DNA of 64,000 bases from NCBI GenBank assembly GCA_020636325.1, contig JACJYC010000010.1, forward strand, positions 62,001 through 126,000, read 5' to 3'. The translations under genes and the position numbers were made by a program. Under the pieces are notes generated by a model, which did not search any database, had not been told where the DNA came from, and saw only the letters and a list, made by a program, of their open reading frames with translations. Positions 47,347 through 54,949 of the stretch are shown piece after piece. Origin of the DNA: Lewinellaceae bacterium (GTDB lineage: Bacteria; Bacteroidota; Bacteroidia; Chitinophagales; Saprospiraceae). Each line of letters opens with the position of its first letter. Within the stretch, counting starts at the first letter, position 1.

Positions 47347-49707
47347 ATGAAACGGACACACATCCTTCAGCTCATTGTTTTCATCTTGTTGTGCACGGCT
47401 TCCGGCATCAACGCCCAAAACTGGGTAAAATTAAACGCAGGAGCGCCCATCCCTTCCAATGCTGTCATCGGCGGTTTGGAAAACAATATGACCTTGTACG
47501 TAGCCCGCGGAAAATTCAACGGAACCTGGCATCCCGGAAAAACCTGGGCCGGCGCCGGAAAATGCAATTTCGGCTGGGGTAATGCCGAAAAGGCGGCTAC
47601 CGATTATGAGGTGCTGACCGCCCCGCAGGGGTACTTCACCTGGGTGACCCCGTCCGGTAATACGCTTCCGGCCAATGTGTTCCCCGGCGGCACCGACGGC
47701 AATCTCACCACCTGCCCCTGCCAGGGAAAAGTGGCCAACGGCTCCTGGCACCCGGGCAAAACCTGGGCCGGCGCCGGAAGGTGCAACGTCGGTTACGGCG
47801 GCAAGGAAGTCGTATGTACCGAATATAAGGTCCTCGTGACATCGGGTACGCCCCCGCCCAATACCACCACAGGGCCCGATCCATCACCTTCGACAACTTC
47901 TCCCTCGGCCGTCGGCGCCAAAATGATGCCGTTTGTCAATGACGGCACCAAAACCGTCACCATCTACAAGACCTCCGCTACGGCTAAGGGACCAAAAGTA
48001 ACCGACATCACCAACCAGGGAACGGTCAATATCCCGGTTAAGATCGGCGACCAGTTCCTGGTGGAAATCGACGGCAGGACCGACCTGCACCCCAAGGTAT
48101 TCATCACAGACCTGGATAAGGGCGGTATCATCATCCACGGCAACTTGCCGGTCGTCGAGTACAAATCGGCAGGACCGATCACCTACGAAGTACCCGATTA
48201 TTACCCCAACCTGGTCGGCATTGACCTGACCATACTCAACCCGCGCGACCTGGTCAGCACCATCAACAAAGCCAAGATTTTTGAAGCGCTGGACCCCGCC
48301 AACGGCGTGGATTACTTCCATATCGGCAACAAACTGGTCAAATACGGCTTCCTTTATTACGGCCTGAGTACAGCCAGCGGCAGCAGTTCTGTGGATATGT
48401 CTTACGGATTCAACGCCTTTTCCAGCAGTTACAGCGGAAGCGTCGGCGCGGACTTTCCGCTTCCCAAAGGGATGTCCGGTTCGCTGAACGTGGGTTTCAA
48501 CAACTTTTCCAACGAGGAAAAAAGCTCCACCAGTGTATACACCTATACCAGGGAACAAAAACAGGTGTTCGGGGTAGATGTGGATCCGATGGAAGCCCGG
48601 CTGGATTCGAAATTCAAACTTGACGTCCTGCAAGTGAATTCGGTACAAGATGCCAAGAACATCATCATCCCAAAATACGGCACCCATTACCCCAAAACCA
48701 TCGTCTACGGCGGCGACCGTTCGGCCTACATGATCATGACCAGCGATCAGTACAGCAAGGTGAAGGGGTATGGTGTCGACGTCAAGGCATCGGTAAGCAA
48801 AAGCGCGCTTCAGAAGAACGGCTCCAAGGAGAATTTCAACAGCAAGGGTAAAAGTACCGGCTCGTCCGATTCGTACGCCTCCAGTAACGTCGGCTCAGGC
48901 TCGCTGAGTTTTGCCTACGAACAGAATGAAGAAGCCCGGAGCGTGCTGGAGAGCACAAAATCCAAATATCGCCAGGTCGGCGGCACAGGCGGTTTTGACA
49001 ATTCCTGGGAGGTAAGCGAAGGCGATGCCGCGCCGGTGGGAGTGACCCTGGGCCTTATCTCTGACCTGATCGACATCAAGATCTTCAAGGACGCGACCAC
49101 CGCCGCACAGCTTGCGCCCAAAAAGGCCTATATCGAACAGGCCATCAAGGAGTACCTGCAGGGGATGGCCAGTGTCAGCGAACCCCCGGCCGTCCCGGTC
49201 GTCTACTCCGTAGAAATGTCGACCTTCAAGGTGGTCAAAGCCAATGATGACGGCAATCGCGGCCTCAAAGGCAGGGTTGATGCCTACTTTCAGGTCGGTA
49301 ATAATGCAGCCGTTCAGCTCACGCCGTGGGTAGTGGCCAACTACTATGACCCCTGGTCGGCCATGTGTTTCTGTCCTGACCACGGCGACCACCAATTCTC
49401 CAGCCTGGGCGGCAAGAAGGTCTATTTCACTCAGGTACCCGAATCCAACGGGGCCCTTGCCCCGATCAAGCTCAACGTATCCGCCTATTACAGCGAGTTT
49501 GACGATAACCTTGCCGATAATTCCGACAACCTCTACGGCAGCACCGGCCTTTTCGACATCGGCAATATGCAGGAAGGCGCTACGATAACAAAAGAGTTCT
49601 ACGCCTACCACGACGGCAATCCGGGCTGGAACAGCATACTGGTCAAATTCAAGGTTACCAGATTGCCTTCCGACTTTTCAGACCTGGTCAGCAATAACGG
49701 GTTCTAA
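47347..49707 (+). CDS. Secreted MACPF/perforin-like protein with two DM9 lectin-like repeats
   Basis: This 786-residue protein has a signal peptide (1-23, INAQ). Residues about 24-165 hold two DM9 (DUF3421) repeats: NWVKLNAGAPIPSNAVIGG ... ARGKFNGTWHPGKTWAGAGKC and PSGNTLPANVFPGG ... GKVANGSWHPGKTWAGAGRC. A Pro/Thr/Ser linker (about 168-190) leads to the MACPF domain with its signature YGTHYPKTIVYGG (Tyr444-Gly456), plus YTREQKQVFGV and two Ser/Lys-rich helical-hairpin-like regions. The C-terminal 150 residues form a beta-rich domain shared with MACPF2. No T9SS tail or lipobox is seen. MACPF proteins make membrane pores; DM9 proteins bind mannose-type glycans in animals. It lies 252 bp after its HTCS gene. 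Confidence 0.85.
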   Translation: MKRTHILQLIVFILLCTASGINAQNWVKLNAGAPIPSNAVIGGLENNMTLYVARGKFNGTWHPGKTWAGAGKCNFGWGNAEKAATDYEVLTAPQGYFTWVTPSGNTLPANVFPGGTDGNLTTCPCQGKVANGSWHPGKTWAGAGRCNVGYGGKEVVCTEYKVLVTSGTPPPNTTTGPDPSPSTTSPSAVGAKMMPFVNDGTKTVTIYKTSATAKGPKVTDITNQGTVNIPVKIGDQFLVEIDGRTDLHPKVFITDLDKGGIIIHGNLPVVEYKSAGPITYEVPDYYPNLVGIDLTILNPRDLVSTINKAKIFEALDPANGVDYFHIGNKLVKYGFLYYGLSTASGSSSVDMSYGFNAFSSSYSGSVGADFPLPKGMSGSLNVGFNNFSNEEKSSTSVYTYTREQKQVFGVDVDPMEARLDSKFKLDVLQVNSVQDAKNIIIPKYGTHYPKTIVYGGDRSAYMIMTSDQYSKVKGYGVDVKASVSKSALQKNGSKENFNSKGKSTGSSDSYASSNVGSGSLSFAYEQNEEARSVLESTKSKYRQVGGTGGFDNSWEVSEGDAAPVGVTLGLISDLIDIKIFKDATTAAQLAPKKAYIEQAIKEYLQGMASVSEPPAVPVVYSVEMSTFKVVKANDDGNRGLKGRVDAYFQVGNNAAVQLTPWVVANYYDPWSAMCFCPDHGDHQFSSLGGKKVYFTQVPESNGALAPIKLNVSAYYSEFDDNLADNSDNLYGSTGLFDIGNMQEGATITKEFYAYHDGNPGWNSILVKFKVTRLPSDFSDLVSNNGF

Positions 49708-49727
49708 AACCCTTCGGCTTACCTCGA

Positions 49728-49769
49728 TCTCCCGCAGATGCCGCTGAATCCGGCGCCGTCTGCGGGAGA
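49728..49769 (+). promoter_or_regulatory. Strong hairpin between MACPF1 and regulator gene
   Basis: TCTCCCGCAGA (49728-49738) and TCTGCGGGAGA (49759-49769) form a perfect 11-bp stem; no T-run follows. It may protect the upstream mRNA end or reduce read-through to the LuxR-type gene. A hairpin with T-run occupies the same place in module 2. Confidence 0.65.
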
Positions 49770-49815
49770 ACTTACAACCGGCCGGGCGCCTTCATCCCAT
49801 TCAACCCTCTCCACC

Positions 49816-50448
49816 ATGATCACAATAGGCATTATCGAACAAAACAACACGCTGCGCCGCAACCTGGTGCACTTTCTCAACGGCCAACCCGGATTCCGGT
49901 GCGCGCTCGATGCTCCCAAAACCGATCATTTCTTTGAACAGGCCGGCCAGGAAGCCCGCTTTCATGTTGTGCTGCACCAGTTTGACGGGAAACGCGAGAC
50001 GTCCGCAAAAGAAATTTCCCGGTTGAAGAAAACCTGGCCCGATACCGAGGTCATCATCCTCTCCCAACAGGAGGATTCGGACACGGTGATGAAAGCCTTT
50101 TACGCCGGTGCAACAGGCTACCTGACCAAAGGCACGCCCCTCACCCGGATCAAGGAAGCCATCGAAGAAACCCACCAGGGCCGGTCGGCCATCTCCCCTT
50201 CCGTCGCCCGACGGCTGGTAGAACACTTTGCGCCCAGAAAAACAGCCGCCCAGGCCGGGGTTGAACTGACGCCGAAGGAAAATCAGCTGGTGCAATGCCT
50301 CGTCCACGGGCTGAGCTACAAACTGGCGGCCGACCAGCTCAGCGTCAGCATCAACACCGTTTTGTACCATGTCCGGAACCTGTATCGAAAACTGGGGGTA
50401 AACTCCAAGTCGGAGGTGGTGGCTATGCGGTTGCGGGGGGAGTGTTGA
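49816..50448 (+). CDS. LuxR-type regulator with degenerate receiver, module 1
   Basis: From ATG 49816 the protein has 210 residues. The C-terminal 65 form a LuxR/NarL HTH (LTPKENQLVQCLVHGLSYKLAADQLSVSINTVLYHVRNLYRKLGV). The N-terminal domain follows the receiver fold (IGIIEQNN, VVLHQFDG, VIILSQQEDS, GYLTKG with Lys105) but the acidic pair is Glu8-Gln9 and the phosphoacceptor position is His54. Asp57 lies nearby and might substitute; otherwise the protein cannot be phosphorylated in the usual way. It follows MACPF1 by 108 bp. Its 3' end runs into a GAGGGTGA array. Confidence 0.85.
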   Translation: MITIGIIEQNNTLRRNLVHFLNGQPGFRCALDAPKTDHFFEQAGQEARFHVVLHQFDGKRETSAKEISRLKKTWPDTEVIILSQQEDSDTVMKAFYAGATGYLTKGTPLTRIKEAIEETHQGRSAISPSVARRLVEHFAPRKTAAQAGVELTPKENQLVQCLVHGLSYKLAADQLSVSINTVLYHVRNLYRKLGVNSKSEVVAMRLRGEC

Positions 50449-50530
50449 GGGGGTGAGAGGGTGAGAGGGTGAGAGGGTGAGAGGGTGAGGTGAGGGGGGT
50501 GAGAGGGTGAGAGGGTGAGAGGGGGTGAGG
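50449..50530. repeat. Octamer array GAGGGTGA after regulator 1
   Basis: About nine copies of GAGGGTGA with small gaps start at the stop codon. Related arrays are at 58419-58493 and (inverted) 27817-27865. Confidence 0.85.
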
Positions 50531-50577
50531 GTTCTGGTTGGGAAAAATCCGCAACAAATATTTTCCAAAAAATCGGG

Positions 50578-50585
50578 TATATTTG
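50578..50585 (+). promoter_or_regulatory. Putative -7 element (TATATTTG) for second HTCS gene
   Basis: TATATTTG matches TAnnTTTG and lies 38 bp before the ATG at 50623, in the gap behind the GAGGGTGA array, so the second kinase gene probably has its own promoter. Confidence 0.45.
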
Positions 50586-50622
50586 TTTGCGGATTGGAAC
50601 ACAGAAACTATGAACAACCATC

Positions 50623-53600
50623 ATGAAAACCGGCTCACAGAAAAAAATGAGCCTTAGGGGCTGTTGGCTACTCCTCTCGTGGTTTTGCCTCCATTTGGGC
50701 GGGTCTTGTTTCGGCCAAACGAGCGAACCGCCTTTCTTTCAGTTCGAAACTGAACGCCTTTCCATAGAAGAAGGTCTTTCCAGTCGCGATGTCCGGTCCG
50801 TGATCAAGGACCGCCAGGGTTTCATCTGGATCTCCACCCAGAACGGCGTTGACCGGTTTGACGGCTACGAGTTTCTGATTTACGACAACTCGCGTAAAAA
50901 TCCGCATAAAATTCCCCGCAACAACCTTTTTGACCTGATGGCAGATACCCGGGGGAATTTGCTGCTCCTCAATTTCCTTCACGATACGCTTGATGTCCTG
51001 GATCCGGTGAGCGGCAAAGCAGACAGGTTGCCGTTTGATGCCTCGAAAGGCTACCAGGGCATCCATGTGCTCGACGTACAGGCGAGGGACGGGCAGATCT
51101 ATTCACTGGCCAAAGCGGACAACCAATCCGTGATCCACCGGTACGAGCCGGGGTCCCGCCGGTTTGAGGTATTGTTCAAAGGGTTGAGGTGGATCGATTC
51201 GGGGGTTGATTTTCTCTATTTCACGCGGGCGGCAGACGGGACCTTTTGGGTGGCTTATGATGGGACCGGCCACCTTGTCATCCACCATGCCGACAGCACC
51301 GGTCAGGTCCTGCACAGGTATACCGACGCCGACTTCAATGTGCCGCTCTCGCTGTCCAATAAAGGGGTTAAGCTCTATGAAACGGCCGACGGCGTCATCT
51401 GGATCAGGGTGTTGGAGGACGGCCTGTTCACTTTCGACCCCGAAAAGGATCAATTCATCGCTTATCCCGGCCTGCCGAAGGGCAATTATGACCTTTTTCA
51501 GGATTCAAAAGGCAACCTCCTGATCTTCAAACAGGCCCGAACGGGTGAAAAACCGGCCTTGTTCAAACGCACCGACAGCGGTACGCTTCAGGATTATTCC
51601 GCACTGCTCCCGGGGTTGCCGCAAATCACCGCCGTCTTCAGTGATGATTTCGACTCCTGGGTCATTGCCGGAACGACGGACGGCATCTGGAAATTCAACT
51701 TCAACCGTACGGTATTCGAACATTATCTGGCCAAAAAACTCGAAGGCGCCAGTTATGGCATGAGCATCCGGGGAATGACCAATGATCCCTTGGGGCGCAT
51801 TGTCATCGGCACCGAACTGGCAGGCATTTACGACCTCGACCCCGCAACGGGCCAGTTGTCCAGACCCGGAGACCGGTCGCCGGCGCTGGCTGCAATGAAT
51901 ACGCTCACCTATACCCGCAACCTGGTCCGGGACGGCGACCTCATCTGGATACCCCACCATTCGGGGTTGCTGCGGTACAACCCTGTTAAAAATACGGCCG
52001 ACAACTTTGAAATCGGCGGCGAGCCGGAAGGTATGGCGATCGGAGAGGACGGCAAACCCTGGCTGGCATTGTTAAACAACGGCCTGGTGCAACTGGATCC
52101 CGCCACCGGGACTATCAGCGAATTCAGGAGCCCGGACGGCAGCCGGCCCTTCGGCGGCCAACGGCCCACCTACCTTATCCGCGGCCGCAACGGCATCCTC
52201 TGGGCGGGCCTTGCAGGGGGGTTGGCGCGGATCGACCCTGTAAGGAAAACGTCCGTCATCTTTCCCAATCCGGAACAGGTGACCTGCATCAGCGAAACCC
52301 CTGAAGGCTTTCTTTGGATCGCTACCCTGAACGGCGGCCTTAAACGATTTGACCCGGATAAAAACGCCTTTTCGGAAACCTATACCCGGGAAGATGGTCT
52401 GGGCAGCAACCAGATCGCCGGTATCCTGCCGGACCGCGAGGGCAATCTATGGCTTTCCACTTACAGCGGGTTGTCCTGGTTTGAACCCCGTACCCGTACT
52501 TTTCTCAACTTCTTCAAAGGGTACGACTTTTCGCATTACGAATTCAACCGGCATTCCTTCTTTTACGATAAAGCTTCCGACAAGTATTATTTCGGCGGCA
52601 TGAACGGGGTGAACGCTTTTGCGGAAAAAGACCTGTTCCGGAAAAAAAACCTGGGTGCGGTGCTCATTTCCGAAATCGGTCATTTCGACCCAGCCGGCAA
52701 GGTTTGGATCCGGCAACAGGACGGTTTCAGCGGTCCGGTTTACCTCCCGCCCTCCAACCGCAGCCTGATCGTCCGGCTGACCCTCACGGATTACGAAAAC
52801 CCGAAATCCAACCAGTTCAGCTATATGATCCGGGGTCTGGACGAAACCTGGAAATCGATTGGTCAAAACCGCGAGATCAGACTGGACTACCTCCCGTACG
52901 GGAATTACACGCTGCATGTCCGGGGCGCCGACCCCTTTGGGAATTGGAGCGGCCGGGAGGGGGCGCTCCAGATCACCGTGGGTCGGTTCTGGTACCAGCA
53001 CTGGTGGGTCTGGCTGCTGCTGGCAACCGTGGCCGGTTATGCGGTTTATTACTTTTACCGCTTCCAGCTGGGCCGGCGGATTGCCGAAAAAGAAGCCTTG
53101 CGACTGCAGGAGCTGGATGCCTTCAAAAGCCGTTTTTTCACCAACATCACGCATGAGTTCAGGACGCCCCTGACGGTCATCCTGGGCATTTCCGAACAAT
53201 GGTCGGCCAATGAACAACAGTGGCGACCGGAAGAAACCGGAAAAAAGATGGGATTGATTCGCCGAAACGGGGAAAACCTGCTACGGCTCATCAACCAGAT
53301 CCTCGACCTGGCCAAACTCGAAGACCATTCCCTCCGGTTCAATTACGTCCAGGCGGATCTGTTGCCTTACCTCCGGTACATCGTTGAAAGCCTCCATTCG
53401 CTGGCCAACAGCCGCAACGTCATGTTGCGCGTCGAGACCCGCGAAGCCGGCCTCGTCATGGATTTTGACCCCGAAAGGCTCCTCCAGATCGTGTACAACC
53501 TGCTTTCCAACGCCATCAAATTCACGCCTGACGGCGGCAAGGTCATCCTTAAACTGTCAAAGATAGCGTCGGGCGCTGCCGGGGCGCAGGCCGTTATCGC

Positions 53601-54699
53601 CGTATCCGATAACGGGATCGGCATTGCCGGCGAAGAATTGCCGCATATTTTCAACCGCTATTACCAGGCGGACAACCTGGAAAAATCCAGGACCGGCGGC
53701 ACCGGCATCGGCCTGGCGCTCACCCGGGAACTGGTCAGGGCCCTCGGCGGCGACATCGGGGTGGAAAGCGAAGTGGGAAAGGGGACGACCTTCACCGTGG
53801 TGTTGCCCGTGAAAAACGAAGCGGAAACAGGATGGGAAATTACGGGACTTGGAGGGTTAGAGCCGGCCACACATCAACCGGCGGCCATTGTCCTCCAGGG
53901 CACCGGACAACGCAGCCGGCAAGGGCAGCAGCAGGACACAACACCCCAATGGCCCCATCTGCTCCTCATTGAAGATAATCCGGATGTAGTGGAATACCTC
54001 ACAGCCTGTCTGGAAGGCAGCTTCAGGCTGGATTTCGCCTACAACGGCCGCGCAGGCATCGATATAGCGCTTGAGCAAATACCGGATATCGTCATTTCAG
54101 ATGTGATGATGCCGGAAAAAGACGGATTTGAGGTCTGCAACACCCTGAAAAACGATGAGCGGACCAGCCATATCCCCATTGTGCTCCTGACGGCCAAAGC
54201 GGATGTGGAAAGCAGGATCGCCGGATTGAAAAGAGGAGCCGACGCCTACCTGGCCAAGCCCTTCCATCAACCCGAACTGCAGGTTATCCTGGAGAACCTG
54301 CTGAGCATCCGCAAGAAACTGCAATCGAAATACGCGATCCCGGGATCACCCGCCCCTGCCTCTCCGCAATCGCACCCGGATCCGGAAGACGCTTTCCTGC
54401 AAAAGGTCCGTTCGCTGGTAGAGAACAACCTCTCCGACCCGGACTTCGAAATGCTCCGCCTGGAGCGCGGCCTGTCGATGAGCCGCAGCCAGATCTTCCG
54501 AAAGGTCAAGGCCCTCACGGGCAGGCCGCCGGTGCTCTATGTGCGCTCGATCCGGCTGCACAGGAGCAAGGAATTGCTGGCCGAGGGCCGTCTGAACGTT
54601 TCTGAGATCGCCTATGAGGTCGGCTTCAGCTCGCCAGTTTACTTCTCCAACGCCTTTCTGGAAGAATTCGGCGTCAGGCCGTCCGAATGGCGAGGGTAG
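50623..54699 (+). CDS. Hybrid two-component sensor/AraC regulator (HTCS), module 2
   Basis: This 1358-residue paralogue of the module 1 kinase has signal peptide (about 1-32, SCFGQ). Reg_prop repeats (SSRDVRSVIKDRQGFIWISTQNGVDRFDG, DGVIWIRVLEDGLFTF, EGFLWIATLNGGLKRF, EGNLWLSTYSGLSWF) lead to Y_Y_Y (SYMIRGLDETWKSIG), a membrane helix (WWVWLLLATVAGYAVYYFY), HisKA/HATPase (His844 in HEFRTPLTV), receiver (Asp1160 in VISDVMMPEKDG) and AraC HTH (VSEIAYEVGFSSPVYFSNAF). Sensor parts differ much from module 1, but kinase and receiver are alike, implying different ligands with similar output. The linker between kinase and receiver is low-complexity and differs. The MACPF2 gene follows at 250 bp. Confidence 0.9.
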   Translation: MKTGSQKKMSLRGCWLLLSWFCLHLGGSCFGQTSEPPFFQFETERLSIEEGLSSRDVRSVIKDRQGFIWISTQNGVDRFDGYEFLIYDNSRKNPHKIPRNNLFDLMADTRGNLLLLNFLHDTLDVLDPVSGKADRLPFDASKGYQGIHVLDVQARDGQIYSLAKADNQSVIHRYEPGSRRFEVLFKGLRWIDSGVDFLYFTRAADGTFWVAYDGTGHLVIHHADSTGQVLHRYTDADFNVPLSLSNKGVKLYETADGVIWIRVLEDGLFTFDPEKDQFIAYPGLPKGNYDLFQDSKGNLLIFKQARTGEKPALFKRTDSGTLQDYSALLPGLPQITAVFSDDFDSWVIAGTTDGIWKFNFNRTVFEHYLAKKLEGASYGMSIRGMTNDPLGRIVIGTELAGIYDLDPATGQLSRPGDRSPALAAMNTLTYTRNLVRDGDLIWIPHHSGLLRYNPVKNTADNFEIGGEPEGMAIGEDGKPWLALLNNGLVQLDPATGTISEFRSPDGSRPFGGQRPTYLIRGRNGILWAGLAGGLARIDPVRKTSVIFPNPEQVTCISETPEGFLWIATLNGGLKRFDPDKNAFSETYTREDGLGSNQIAGILPDREGNLWLSTYSGLSWFEPRTRTFLNFFKGYDFSHYEFNRHSFFYDKASDKYYFGGMNGVNAFAEKDLFRKKNLGAVLISEIGHFDPAGKVWIRQQDGFSGPVYLPPSNRSLIVRLTLTDYENPKSNQFSYMIRGLDETWKSIGQNREIRLDYLPYGNYTLHVRGADPFGNWSGREGALQITVGRFWYQHWWVWLLLATVAGYAVYYFYRFQLGRRIAEKEALRLQELDAFKSRFFTNITHEFRTPLTVILGISEQWSANEQQWRPEETGKKMGLIRRNGENLLRLINQILDLAKLEDHSLRFNYVQADLLPYLRYIVESLHSLANSRNVMLRVETREAGLVMDFDPERLLQIVYNLLSNAIKFTPDGGKVILKLSKIASGAAGAQAVIAVSDNGIGIAGEELPHIFNRYYQADNLEKSRTGGTGIGLALTRELVRALGGDIGVESEVGKGTTFTVVLPVKNEAETGWEITGLGGLEPATHQPAAIVLQGTGQRSRQGQQQDTTPQWPHLLLIEDNPDVVEYLTACLEGSFRLDFAYNGRAGIDIALEQIPDIVISDVMMPEKDGFEVCNTLKNDERTSHIPIVLLTAKADVESRIAGLKRGADAYLAKPFHQPELQVILENLLSIRKKLQSKYAIPGSPAPASPQSHPDPEDAFLQKVRSLVENNLSDPDFEMLRLERGLSMSRSQIFRKVKALTGRPPVLYVRSIRLHRSKELLAEGRLNVSEIAYEVGFSSPVYFSNAFLEEFGVRPSEWRG

Positions 54700-54949
54700 C
54701 CTATCCAGGGTTGGTCCAATTGGTCGCATGCAACATTCAACACCCTTATAATCAGCCATTTAATCCATCCTCCTTTCTATCCATGCAACATCAGATTAAG
54801 GTTTTTTCCGGTTCCTGCAACGCCATGTTAATCCGTTGACCGATCAGATAAAGGGCTTTCAGGGCGCCTGCCCCCACTTTTGCAGCATCGCCTGAGGGTT
54901 TGTTCAGGCAGCTGAAAAAGGATCTATTAACCATTAATTTCTTAAAACC
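54700..54949 (+). promoter_or_regulatory. MACPF2 upstream region with CCCCCACTTTTGCA
   Basis: CCCCCACTTTTGCA (54871-54884) matches the motif at 47229 upstream of MACPF1 and sits 65 bp before the ATG. TGCAAC recurs at 54729, 54784 and 54816 within longer similar blocks (ATGCAACATTCAAC, ATGCAACATCAG). No gene is present. Confidence 0.45.

Noticed and set aside
50449..50530. CRISPR or coding extension of regulator 1
   Set aside because: It is a continuous octamer array without spacers, and stop codons precede it.
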